Shown: in pieces, positions 26,916 through 34,865 of the stretch
Position numbering within the stretch: the stretch's first letter is position 1
Layout of the letters: every line of letters begins with the position of its first letter
Assembly (NCBI GenBank): GCA_947643715.1
Contig: CANRXB010000008.1
Span: 1-64,000 of the forward strand
DNA: 64,000 bases
Direction: 5' to 3'
Source: an uncultured bacterium
GTDB lineage: Bacteria > Bacillota > Clostridia > Oscillospirales > Oscillospiraceae
Made by a program: the position numbers and the translations under genes
The notes under the pieces: model-generated
Database searches by the model: none
What the model was told of the DNA's origin: nothing
Seen by the model: the letters and a program-made list of their open reading frames with translations, nothing else

Positions 26916-28112
26916 TCACCGCCATTTCAGCGGCAGCTTCAGCCGGATGGCATAGCCGGCCTGTCCGTCGCTCCTGTGGCCGATGGTCAGGTCGCAGCGT
27001 TTGCCCATGACCCGTTTCAAACTCCTGTTGAGATCGCGCAGGGAAACGTGCTCCTTCGCCAGATATTCGTCCGCCCGGTTCTCCATCTCCTCCGGGGTCA
27101 CGCTCTCGCTGTTGGCCTGCACCTGGACGAGCAGGTCCTTCCCGCTCTCCTCCGCGAAGATGTCGATCCTGCGCCGGTCCTCCTCGCCCCGGAAGGACTG
27201 GAGGGTCATCTCGATGATGGGACGGAAGACCAGGAAGGGGCAGTTGGCGCCCCAATACTGCTTGGCCACCGATCGGCTGTGCTCCAGGGTCTCCCCCCAC
27301 CACGCCTTTTGGATGCGCAGCAGCGCCTCAGCGTAATCCAGTTCCTCGCCCAAGGTGGACAGCTTGCGGTCGGTGTCGCTGGTGTAGCGGATGATGTCCG
27401 AGAAATCCAAGGCGACGGCCCCGGTGCGGTCCGCGCCCTCTTGGTAGGCGAGCTGGGTGATGAGGTTCATGATGAAAAAGAACTGGTCGGATCCCTCCTG
27501 GAAGAGCACGGCACCGTGCTCCGGCCTGCGCACGGCCTGCTCCGGATCGGGCCGGGCCGCACGCTCCTCCTGCTCCGCATCGCAGCCCTCCCCCTGGCCG
27601 CGGCGGTCCCGCATGGCGTAGAGGATCATGTCCCGCACCACCTGGACCGAGGCCAGCAGCTTGTCGTAGGTGAACTCCCGCACCTGACGGTACGCGTCCG
27701 CCATGGCCTCGTCCTTGTGCCAGTTGGCCCGGGGCAGGATGTATTCCAGCTCCCGTTCCTCCGCGTCCGTCAGCCGCACCTGCCCGCCCATCACCGAGCC
27801 CAGGTAGTTATCGTCCAGGATCAGGGGCACGGCGAAGTCCACCAGATCCGCATGACAACGGTATATGTAGGGCTGGCCTGTGATGGCGGAGTGGAGGCCG
27901 CCGTGGGCGTCGCACTGCTCGCACATCTCGGAGAAGCCCTGTAGCTCCCGGCCCAGGGCGCAGTGGTCGGTGAAGCCGCTGTATCTGGTGATGGGGCGTC
28001 CTTTATAGTCCACCGTGACGAAGGCCAGCCCCATGGCCTTGGAGCACTTGTCCTGGATGGACTGGAGCAGCTCGATGTTGACCTGATCGGATATCCGTTT
28101 GAACTCTCCCAC
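26916..28112 (-). CDS. PocR-domain sensor, degenerate LytS-type histidine kinase
   Basis: 398 residues, no membrane segment. Residues 10-170 are a PocR domain with the ligand/metal cysteine pattern 'GFSEMCEQCDAHG'; PocR controls pdu and cob genes in Salmonella and senses 1,2-propanediol or a related compound. The rest resembles the LytS/YesM-type kinase core ('LSTLGEELDYAEALLRIQ'). However, at the PHFLFN motif the sequence is 'SDQFFFIMN', with no histidine, and the usual EN of the N-box reads EM in 'FRPIIEMTLQ'. It may therefore signal without phosphotransfer. Start ATG 28112. Confidence 0.85.
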   Translation of the reverse strand: MGEFKRISDQVNIELLQSIQDKCSKAMGLAFVTVDYKGRPITRYSGFTDHCALGRELQGFSEMCEQCDAHGGLHSAITGQPYIYRCHADLVDFAVPLILDDNYLGSVMGGQVRLTDAEERELEYILPRANWHKDEAMADAYRQVREFTYDKLLASVQVVRDMILYAMRDRRGQGEGCDAEQEERAARPDPEQAVRRPEHGAVLFQEGSDQFFFIMNLITQLAYQEGADRTGAVALDFSDIIRYTSDTDRKLSTLGEELDYAEALLRIQKAWWGETLEHSRSVAKQYWGANCPFLVFRPIIEMTLQSFRGEEDRRRIDIFAEESGKDLLVQVQANSESVTPEEMENRADEYLAKEHVSLRDLNRSLKRVMGKRCDLTIGHRSDGQAGYAIRLKLPLKWR

Positions 28113-28190
28113 GATCTTTCACTCCTCGGGACATGCCCACGCGCCGTTCGTCTGCCGGATATGGACAGACCACCTCTATGATATGAGTCC

Positions 28191-28218
28191 ATTATAGCAA
28201 AATAATACCCACAGGCAA
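28191..28218 (-). promoter_or_regulatory. Promoter of the PocR sensor operon
   Basis: Minus strand TTGCCT (28213-28218), 16 bases, TGC-TATAAT (28191-28196), an extended -10 promoter. Confidence 0.75.
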
Positions 28219-28289
28219 TGGCTTTTTTTGTAGGCGGATGGAAATATTTTGTCATATAGGGCTTTTTTTGACTCGAACGTGAAATTGAC

Positions 28290-28320
28290 AAAAACGGCGC
28301 GGCCTTTGGGGGGCCGCGCC
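28290..28320 (-). terminator. Terminator of the CorA-like gene
   Basis: Stem GGCGCGGCC / GGCCGCGCC followed on the minus strand by GTTTTTG, 24 bases after the stop codon. Confidence 0.85.
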
Positions 28321-28343
28321 GTCCACGGGCGCAAAGATCTGGT

Positions 28344-29327
28344 TCAAAGTGATGCGTCGTCATGCCGCGCGGTCCCTTCCGCGCCCTGTTTTTCCTGTGC
28401 CATTTCCGGTGGGACGGCCTTTTCGTGGCTTTGCCCGACCTCCACGAGTTCTCGATAAGCCCGGCGCTCCAGGGCCGGACGGATCCGTTCCCGGCCGGAC
28501 TGAATCGCGTTTCGGATGCCGCCCGCCCGGTAGGACACCGCGGCCCCGGCGGTGAGCCCGCCGATGACCACGCCACCCGCGATGCCGATCGCGGGGTTCA
28601 CCGCCAGCAGGCCCCCGAACATGAAGTTCAAGGCCACCGCAGCCAGGGACACGAGGCTGAGCAGGCGGGTGTTGCGGTTGATGTTGTTGTTGATGATGGA
28701 GGTATAGGTGTCCAGGTCCTTTATCACGGTGTTCCTGATCAGCTCGTACCGTTCTTCCAGGAACCGGAACTCCAGGGCCACCTGCCCCTGGAGGACGTAG
28801 CTGTTCTGCATCTGCATGGGGAAATAGCCCTTGTCGATGCGGGTGAGGATCTCCTTCATCGCGATGACATGGTCGCCGTATTCGGTGTACTTCCGGCGGA
28901 AGTCCAGGATCTGATAGGTGCCGCTGTTGTCGATGTGGCGGTCCAGCGTGTCCTCCAGCAGCTTCATGTCCTCCATGCCCCGTTCGACGAGGGCGGACAA
29001 ATCGGCGATCTTGAACTGGAGGGCGTACATCAGCGCTTGTCCCAGGTATTTGACGCTGCGCTCCTCCAGGAACTCCCGGAACAGGCCATGGGAGGATTCC
29101 TCGATCACCAGATTGCTCCCGGCCTGCCGCAGCCGCAGCTCTCCCGGTAGGGCGTCGCCCCCATAGGTCAGCTCCAGGGTCAGGCTCTCCTCGTCCCCGA
29201 AGATGCGCTGACGGGACACCGGCTCCCGAATGGGGCCGTGAAAGATGCAGTATCCGCTCTCCTCCAGGCCGGCCCCCTCGGGGTGGCGGCCCCGGTTCAT
29301 GCACTGTAAAAAGATGAGCTCGTCCAT
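28344..29327 (-). CDS. CorA-like two-helix membrane protein lacking the GMN motif
   Basis: 327 residues. A cytosolic N-terminal alpha/beta part is followed by long helices ('LLEDTLDRHIDNSGTYQIL', 'ERYELIRNTVIKDLDTYT') and 'INNNINRNTRLLSLVSLAAV', laid out like the stalk and first membrane helix of CorA transporters. A second hydrophobic segment lies at about 255-280. The GMN signature that follows helix 1 in CorA is absent (here 'MFGGLLAVNP'). Family placement is by architecture only. Start ATG 29327 preferred over GTG 29348, both weakly supported. Confidence 0.55.
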   Translation of the reverse strand: MDELIFLQCMNRGRHPEGAGLEESGYCIFHGPIREPVSRQRIFGDEESLTLELTYGGDALPGELRLRQAGSNLVIEESSHGLFREFLEERSVKYLGQALMYALQFKIADLSALVERGMEDMKLLEDTLDRHIDNSGTYQILDFRRKYTEYGDHVIAMKEILTRIDKGYFPMQMQNSYVLQGQVALEFRFLEERYELIRNTVIKDLDTYTSIINNNINRNTRLLSLVSLAAVALNFMFGGLLAVNPAIGIAGGVVIGGLTAGAAVSYRAGGIRNAIQSGRERIRPALERRAYRELVEVGQSHEKAVPPEMAQEKQGAEGTARHDDASL

Positions 29328-29522
29328 GGGACACCTATGCAGGAACACTGACGCGATCCCTGTGCTTTCTCCCGATTATGGGATAACCTGATCGTGGACA
29401 ATATCATGATCCACCCAAAATGATACGTCAAAAGACCTCCCGGCGCAAGGGATTTTTTTGCCGGCGGGACATCTTTTTCTTCCAGCGCGTGGAGCTTATG
29501 AGGGACGCGGGCCGCAGGGCAT

Positions 29523-29554
29523 GAGAAAGGCCCCGCCGCAGCGGGGCCTTTCTC
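29523..29554 (-). terminator. Terminator of the purine permease gene
   Basis: Stem GAGAAAGGCCCCGC / GCGGGGCCTTTCTC with a four-base loop, directly after the stop codon. Confidence 0.85.
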
Positions 29555-29559
29555 GCAGG

Positions 29560-30984
29560 TCACACGATGAGGAAGAACTTGATCAGGAACAGCGCGGAGA
29601 TGACGTAGGTGAGCACGGAGACGTCCTTGGCCTTGCCGGTGAACACCTTGATGACGGTATAGGAGATGAGGCCCAGGCCGATGGCGTGGCCGATGGAGCT
29701 GGAGATGGGCATGGCGATGAGCATCAGCGCCACGGGGACCATCTGGTCCAGATCGTCGAACTTCACGTTCTTCAGGCCCTGGAGCATCAGCACGCCCACG
29801 TAGATCAGGGCGGCGGAGGTGGCGGCGGCGGGGATGATGGCCGCGATGGGGGCGATGAAGATGCAGGCCAGGAACAGGATGCCGCAGGTCAGGGCGGTCA
29901 GGCCGGTGCGGCCGCCGGCCTCCACGCCGGAGGCGGACTCCACGAAGGTGGTGACGGTGGAGGTGCCGGTGCAGGAGCCGGCCACGGTGCCCACTGCGTC
30001 GGCCAGCAGGGCCTCCCTCATGTTGGGCATGTTGCCGTGCTCGTCCACCATGCCGGCCCGGGAGGCGGTGCCCACCAGGGTGCCGATGGTGTCGAACATG
30101 TCGATCATGCAGAAGGTGATGACCAGAGTGACGATGGTGAACCAGCCGATGTCCAAGAAGCCCTGGAAGTTGAACTTGAACAGGGTGGTGCTGACCATGT
30201 CGGCGAAGGGGGGCAGGAAGTTGGCGGTGGCCAGGGAGGCGAAGGGATCGGTCCCCAGGAAGAGGAAGGAGCCGGCCCAGTTGACCACGGAAGCGGCCAG
30301 CATCCCGATGAGCACCGCGCCCTTGACGCCGCGCTTGGCCAGCAGGACGATGACGAACAGGCCGATGAACATGGTGACCACGGACAGCACCATGGTGGGA
30401 TAGGCGCTGCCCATCGTGTCCCGGGCGGCGGTGGCGGTGAGAGCGCCGAAGAAGTCCTTCATCACGAAGAACTGGTTGAAGTTCTCATCGGCGATGTAGA
30501 CGTTGGAACCGAAGCCGATGTTCATCAGCATCAGGCCGATGGCGGGGGCGATGCCCAGGCGCACCCCCAAGGGGATGGCTTCCACGATCTTTTCCCGGAC
30601 GTTGAACACGGACAGCGCGATGAACACGATGCCCTCGATGAGGATGATGACCAGAGCGGCCTGGAAGCTGGCCACATAGGTCATGCCGGTGATGCTCACG
30701 ACATTGGCCACCACGATGGCGAAGAAGCTGTTCAGGCCCATGCCGGGGGCCAGACAGAAAGGCTTGTTGGCGGCGAAAGCCATGACGAACATGGCCACGG
30801 CGGAGGCGATGCAGGTGGCCAGGAACACGCCGTTCCAGAGGTCCTGCCCGCCCGCGCCATAGCCGGTCAGGATGTTGGGGTTCAAGGCGATGATGTAGGC
30901 CATCGTCATGAACGTAGTGAGTCCGGCCACGATCTCGGTGCGCACTGTGGTGCCGTTCTCATCGAGCTTGAAGATCTTCTCCAT
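29560..30984 (-). CDS. NCS2/AzgA-family purine permease
   Basis: 474-residue membrane permease with about 13-14 hydrophobic segments. 'VRTEIVAGLTTFMTMAYII' is the AzgA/NCS2 N-terminal signature, and 'GMGLNSFFAIVVAN' and 'TSTVTTFVESASGVEAGGRT' match the central substrate-binding region. Imports adenine, guanine or hypoxanthine with protons. True start is ATG 30984 after GGGAG; the longer frame upstream is a GC artefact. Divergent from a phosphoribosyltransferase gene, giving an import-plus-salvage pair. Confidence 0.9.
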   Translation of the reverse strand: MEKIFKLDENGTTVRTEIVAGLTTFMTMAYIIALNPNILTGYGAGGQDLWNGVFLATCIASAVAMFVMAFAANKPFCLAPGMGLNSFFAIVVANVVSITGMTYVASFQAALVIILIEGIVFIALSVFNVREKIVEAIPLGVRLGIAPAIGLMLMNIGFGSNVYIADENFNQFFVMKDFFGALTATAARDTMGSAYPTMVLSVVTMFIGLFVIVLLAKRGVKGAVLIGMLAASVVNWAGSFLFLGTDPFASLATANFLPPFADMVSTTLFKFNFQGFLDIGWFTIVTLVITFCMIDMFDTIGTLVGTASRAGMVDEHGNMPNMREALLADAVGTVAGSCTGTSTVTTFVESASGVEAGGRTGLTALTCGILFLACIFIAPIAAIIPAAATSAALIYVGVLMLQGLKNVKFDDLDQMVPVALMLIAMPISSSIGHAIGLGLISYTVIKVFTGKAKDVSVLTYVISALFLIKFFLIV

Positions 30985-31224
30985 GTAAAGACTCCCTCTC
31001 CAGAATTTCCTCCTGCGCCGCCGGGGCGGAGGGACGAGACCAGCCCGGGAGCGGATGATCTCCTCGCCCGGACCCATGTCCGCCGCCGCTGCCGGCCGGA
31101 CAGACCCTTGGACCTGCCCGGTCCCGATCGTGCCGGAGGATGTCGGATCGACAGGATATATGATATCACAAGGACTGGAAGGATTCTACAGATTTTTTTC
31201 CATTGGGAAAAACTTCATTAGATT
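30985..31224 (-). other. GC-rich leader between divergent purine genes
   Basis: About 240 bases without a gene. On the minus strand the part nearest the permease is unusually GC-rich and able to fold, while the upstream end is AT-rich. The conserved core of the purine riboswitch was looked for and not found. Confidence 0.4.
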
Positions 31225-31253
31225 TTGACAAGGGCGGCCAAGGATAGTATAAT
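31225..31253 (+). promoter_or_regulatory. Consensus SigA promoter of the phosphoribosyltransferase gene
   Basis: TTGACA (31225-31230), 17 bases, TATAAT (31248-31253): both boxes perfect. Confidence 0.92.
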
Positions 31254-31289
31254 GGCTCTCGTACAATTTACAACTGGAGATGAGCTGTT

Positions 31290-31844
31290 ATGACCTATGA
31301 AATGACCGTAGCGGGCCTGGAACGCCGACTCCCGCTGTGCCCCATCAGCGACGAGCTGATGATCGGCGCGTTCGTCATCTTCGGCGACGTGGAGCTCACC
31401 TGCGCCTGCGCCCGGGAGCTGCTGAAGATCGCTCCGGACTTCGACTACATGGTGGCCCCCGAGGCCAAGGCCATCCCGCTGGTCCATGAGATGGCCAGGC
31501 AGAGCGGCCGGAACGAGTACTTCCTGGTCCGAAAGGCCCCCAAGCTGTACATGGACGGGGTGTTCGAGGCGGTGGACCGCTCCATCACCACCAAGGGCGA
31601 GCAGAAGCTGTACATGGACGGAGCGGACGCGAAGAAGATCTCCGGCAAGCGCATCCTCATCCTGGACGACGTGATCTCCACCGGCGGGTCGCTGGCGGCG
31701 GTGGAGAGCCTGGTGGATCAGGCGGGCGGACAGGTGGTGGGCCGGATGGCCATCCTGGCCGAAGGGGGCGCCGCTGAGCGGGAGGACATCCTGTTCCTGG
31801 AGCGCCTGCCCCTGTTCTCTGCCAAGGGGGAGCCGCTGGGGTGA
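31290..31844 (+). CDS. Purine phosphoribosyltransferase-like protein
   Basis: 184-residue type I phosphoribosyltransferase: 'GKRILILDDVISTGGSL' is the PRPP-binding loop and 'APEAKAIPLVHEMARQSG' the earlier pyrophosphate loop. Layout is close to adenine/xanthine phosphoribosyltransferases (Apt/Xpt), but the purine base is not certain. Own consensus promoter and terminator; divergent from the purine permease. Confidence 0.85.
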   Translation: MTYEMTVAGLERRLPLCPISDELMIGAFVIFGDVELTCACARELLKIAPDFDYMVAPEAKAIPLVHEMARQSGRNEYFLVRKAPKLYMDGVFEAVDRSITTKGEQKLYMDGADAKKISGKRILILDDVISTGGSLAAVESLVDQAGGQVVGRMAILAEGGAAEREDILFLERLPLFSAKGEPLG

Positions 31845-31850
31845 AGCGGA

Positions 31851-31884
31851 GGACGCCGGAGCTGACCAGCTCCGGCGTCCTTTT
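31851..31884 (+). terminator. Terminator of the phosphoribosyltransferase gene
   Basis: Perfect stem GGACGCCGGAGCT / AGCTCCGGCGTCC with four-base loop and TTTT. Confidence 0.92.
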
Positions 31885-31900
31885 GCGCTCGTGCAGACGT

Positions 31901-31933
31901 AAAAACAGCGCCCCGGCCCACGGAGCGCTGTTT
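31901..31933 (-). terminator. Terminator of rpsU
   Basis: Stem AAACAGCGC / GCGCTGTTT; the minus-strand exit is TTTTT. Confidence 0.85.
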
Positions 31934-31940
31934 CCACGAC

Positions 31941-32126
31941 TCAATAGAATTTCTTGCTGCGGTTCTTCCGGGCAGCCTCGCTCTTCTTGCGGCGTTTGAC
32001 GCTGGGGCTGTCGTAATACTCGCGCTTACGCACCTCGGCCAGCACGCCGGACTTGGCGCAGCTCCGCTTGAAACGCTTCAGCGCGTTCTCCAGAGACTCG
32101 CCCTCGCGGACATGAACTTCGGACAT
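31941..32126 (-). CDS. rpsU: 30S ribosomal protein S21
   Basis: 61 residues, the standard S21 size. '[19 protein letters not shown]' at the N-terminus and a highly basic C-terminal half ('[18 protein letters not shown]') identify it. Single-gene unit with its own consensus promoter and terminator. Confidence 0.96.
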   Translation of the reverse strand: MSEVHVREGESLENALKRFKRSCAKSGVLAEVRKREYYDSPSVKRRKKSEAARKNRSKKFY

Positions 32127-32205
32127 CTATGATTTCCCTCCCTCCGAGGCATCCGGTTGTTTCCAGGATGCTTTAAGGGCCATTGGCGATGGCTTCAACA
32201 GCTCT

Positions 32206-32234
32206 ATTATATGTGAAAACCAGACTCTTGTCAA
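32206..32234 (-). promoter_or_regulatory. Consensus SigA promoter of rpsU
   Basis: Minus strand TTGACA (32229-32234), 17 bases, TATAAT (32206-32211). Confidence 0.9.
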
Positions 32235-32270
32235 CCGAAAATTTTAGAAGCGCCGGGCCTCTGCGGGCGG

Positions 32271-34694
32271 TCACGCCTGGGGCTTCACGATGAGGTTCAC
32301 CAGCCGCCCCGGCACCACGATGTTTTTGACCAGCGCCATGCCTGCGGTGAACTTCTGCACCTTGGGGTCGGCCATGGCGGAGGCCACGATGACGGCGGCG
32401 TCCGCGTCCGCCGGGACGACGATGTTGGCCCGCACCTTGCCGTTCACCTGGACGGCCATCTGGACGGTGTCGGCCACGGTCTTGCTCTCGTCGTAGGCGG
32501 GCCAGGGCTGCCGGCACACGAAGCCGTCGCCGCCCAGCATCTCCCACAGCTCCTCCGCCACGTGGGGGGCGAAGGGGGAGAGCATGGTGACCAGGGTCCT
32601 CATGTCCCCTTTGGAGCAGCCGTTCTTCTGGAAGTCGCCCACCAGGGCCATCATGGCGGCGATGGCGGTGTTGAACTTCATGGCCTCGATGTCGTCGGCC
32701 ACCTTCTTGATGCACTTGTGGATGCCCGCCTCGTTGGCAGGGGTGTGCTCCAGGCTGTCCGAGCAGCTCTCGGCCAGGTTCCACACTTTGTCCAGGAACC
32801 GCTTGCAGCCCTTCACGGCGTTGTCCGACCAGACTGCGGCCTGCTCGAAGTCGCCGATGAACATGATATACAGCCGAAGGGTGTCCGCGCCGTAAGCGTC
32901 CACGATGTCGTTGGGGTTGACCACGTTGCCCCGGGACTTGGACATCTTCTCCCCGCCCTCGCCCAGGATCATGCCGTGGCTGGTGCGCTTCTGGTAAGGC
33001 TCCTTGGTGGGTACCACTCCGATGTCGTACAGGAACTTGTGCCAGAACCGAGAGTAGAGCAGGTGGAGGGTGGTGTGCTCCATGCCGCCGTTGTACCAGT
33101 CCACCGGGGACCAGTAGTCCAGGGCCTCTTTCGAGGCCAGGGCTTCCCCGTCATGGGGGTCCATATACCGCAGGAAATACCAGGAGGACCCGGCCCATTG
33201 GGGCATGGTGTCCGTCTCCCGGCGGGCGGGCCCGCCGCAGCAGGGACAGGTGGTGGACACCCAGTCGGTCATCTTGCTGAGGGGGGACTCCCCGTCGTCG
33301 GTGGGCTCGTAGGACCCCACTTCGGGCAGGAGCAGGGGCAATTCGCTCTCAGGCAGGGGCTGCCAGCCGCATCTCTCGCAGTGGACCATGGGGATGGGCT
33401 CGCCCCAGTACCGCTGGCGGGAGAACACCCAGTCCCGGAGCTTGTAGTTCACCTTCGCCGTGCCGACGCCCTTCTCCTCCAGCCATTTGGTGATGACGGG
33501 GATGGCGTCCTTGACGGTGAGGCCGTCGAGGAAGTCGGAGTTGACCAGGATACCGGTGTCGTCCTTGGCAGTGAAGGGGGCCTTCTGCACGTCCTCGCCG
33601 CCGGACACCACCTCGACGATCTCACAGCCGAACTTCTTGGCGAACTCCCAGTCCCGGTCGTCGTGGGCGGGGACGGCCATGATGGCCCCGGTGCCGTAGG
33701 TGGACAGCACGTAGTCGGAGATGAAGATGGGGATCTCCCGGCCGTTCACCGGGTCGATGCCCTTCACGCCGTCCAGGCGCACGCCGGTCTTTTCCTTGTT
33801 CAGCTCGGTGCGCTCCAGGTCGGACTTGGAGGCCGCGGCCTTCTGGTAGGCCGTCACCTCGTCCGCGTTGGCCAGCCTGCCCGCCTCCAGCCAGCTCTTC
33901 ACCAGCTCGTGCTCCGGGGAGAGCACCATATACGTGGCGCCGAAGAGGGTGTCGGGCCGGGTGGTAAACACCACGATGTCGTCCCCGGCGGTGCTCTTGA
34001 AGGTGACCTCCGCGCCGGTGGAGCGGCCGATCCAGTTGCGCTGCTGGATCTTCACCCGCTCGATGAAGTCCAGATCGTCCAGGTCGTCGATGAGCCGCTG
34101 GGCGTATTCGGTGATCTTCAGCATCCACTGGGACTTCTCCTTGCGGACCACAGGGGAGCCGCACCGTTCGCACACGCCCTCCACCACCTCTTCGTTGGCC
34201 AGCACGCACTTGCAGGAGGTGCACCAATTCACAGGCATGGTGGCCTTATAGGCCAGGCCCTTCTTGTAGAGCTGGAGGAAGATCCATTGGGTCCATTTGT
34301 AATAGCTGGGGTCGGTGGTGTCCACCACCCGGTCCCAGTCGAAGCCGAAGCCCAGCATCTTGAGCTGGCTGGTGAAGTTCCGGATGTTGTCCCGGGTCAC
34401 CTTGGCGGGGTGGACGTGGTTCTTGATGGCGTAGTTCTCCGTGGGCAGGCCGAAGGCGTCGAAGCCGATGGGGAACAACACGTTGTAGCCGTCCATCCGC
34501 TTTTTCCGCGTGACGATGTCCATGGCGGTATAGGGCCGGGGATGGCCCACGTGGAGCCCCTGTCCGGAGGGATAGGGGAACTCGACGAGGCCGTAGAACT
34601 TGGGCTTGTCGCTGTGGTCCTCGGCGGCGTATACCTTGGCCTGTTCCCAGCGCTGCTGCCACTTGGGTTCGATGGCTGCGAAATCATATCTCAA
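32271..34694 (-). CDS. leuS: Leucyl-tRNA synthetase
   Basis: Class I aminoacyl-tRNA synthetase charging tRNA-Leu. The HIGH motif appears as '[16 protein letters not shown]' and KMSKS as '[16 protein letters not shown]'. The editing domain includes '[18 protein letters not shown]'. Zinc-type cysteine pairs occur in 'CTSCKCV' and 'CERCGSP'. The start is best placed at TTG 34694, giving [16 protein letters not shown] as in relatives, with GAGGA ten bases upstream; a GTG at 34703 abuts the ribosome site and is less likely. 807 residues, full length. Confidence 0.97.
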   Translation of the reverse strand: MRYDFAAIEPKWQQRWEQAKVYAAEDHSDKPKFYGLVEFPYPSGQGLHVGHPRPYTAMDIVTRKKRMDGYNVLFPIGFDAFGLPTENYAIKNHVHPAKVTRDNIRNFTSQLKMLGFGFDWDRVVDTTDPSYYKWTQWIFLQLYKKGLAYKATMPVNWCTSCKCVLANEEVVEGVCERCGSPVVRKEKSQWMLKITEYAQRLIDDLDDLDFIERVKIQQRNWIGRSTGAEVTFKSTAGDDIVVFTTRPDTLFGATYMVLSPEHELVKSWLEAGRLANADEVTAYQKAAASKSDLERTELNKEKTGVRLDGVKGIDPVNGREIPIFISDYVLSTYGTGAIMAVPAHDDRDWEFAKKFGCEIVEVVSGGEDVQKAPFTAKDDTGILVNSDFLDGLTVKDAIPVITKWLEEKGVGTAKVNYKLRDWVFSRQRYWGEPIPMVHCERCGWQPLPESELPLLLPEVGSYEPTDDGESPLSKMTDWVSTTCPCCGGPARRETDTMPQWAGSSWYFLRYMDPHDGEALASKEALDYWSPVDWYNGGMEHTTLHLLYSRFWHKFLYDIGVVPTKEPYQKRTSHGMILGEGGEKMSKSRGNVVNPNDIVDAYGADTLRLYIMFIGDFEQAAVWSDNAVKGCKRFLDKVWNLAESCSDSLEHTPANEAGIHKCIKKVADDIEAMKFNTAIAAMMALVGDFQKNGCSKGDMRTLVTMLSPFAPHVAEELWEMLGGDGFVCRQPWPAYDESKTVADTVQMAVQVNGKVRANIVVPADADAAVIVASAMADPKVQKFTAGMALVKNIVVPGRLVNLIVKPQA

Positions 34695-34753
34695 TGTGAA
34701 CACTTCCTCATGCTGACGGCGCGGGGCCGCGTGATGATCTTTCGAGTCATGAT

Positions 34754-34782
34754 ATTATATAAGAGATCGGGCGCGATTGCAA
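34754..34782 (-). promoter_or_regulatory. Promoter of leuS
   Basis: Minus strand TTGCAA (34777-34782), 17 bases, TATAAT (34754-34759). The leader is only about 55 bases, so no T-box is present. Confidence 0.85.
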
Positions 34783-34808
34783 GGGCCTGGCGGCAAAAGG
34801 CAGGAGAA

Positions 34809-34838
34809 AAGGCCCCCGGCGCATATGCCGGGGGCCTT
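34809..34838 (-). terminator. Terminator of the hydrogenase gene
   Basis: Stem AAGGCCCCCGGC / GCCGGGGGCCTT, with TTTTC at the minus-strand exit. Confidence 0.88.
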
Positions 34839-34865
34839 CGGACGGTAAGATCTGGCGGCGCGGCC

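Noticed and set aside
30985-31224. Purine (guanine/adenine) riboswitch before the permease
   Set aside because: The conserved loop and junction bases of the aptamer could not be located on the minus strand.
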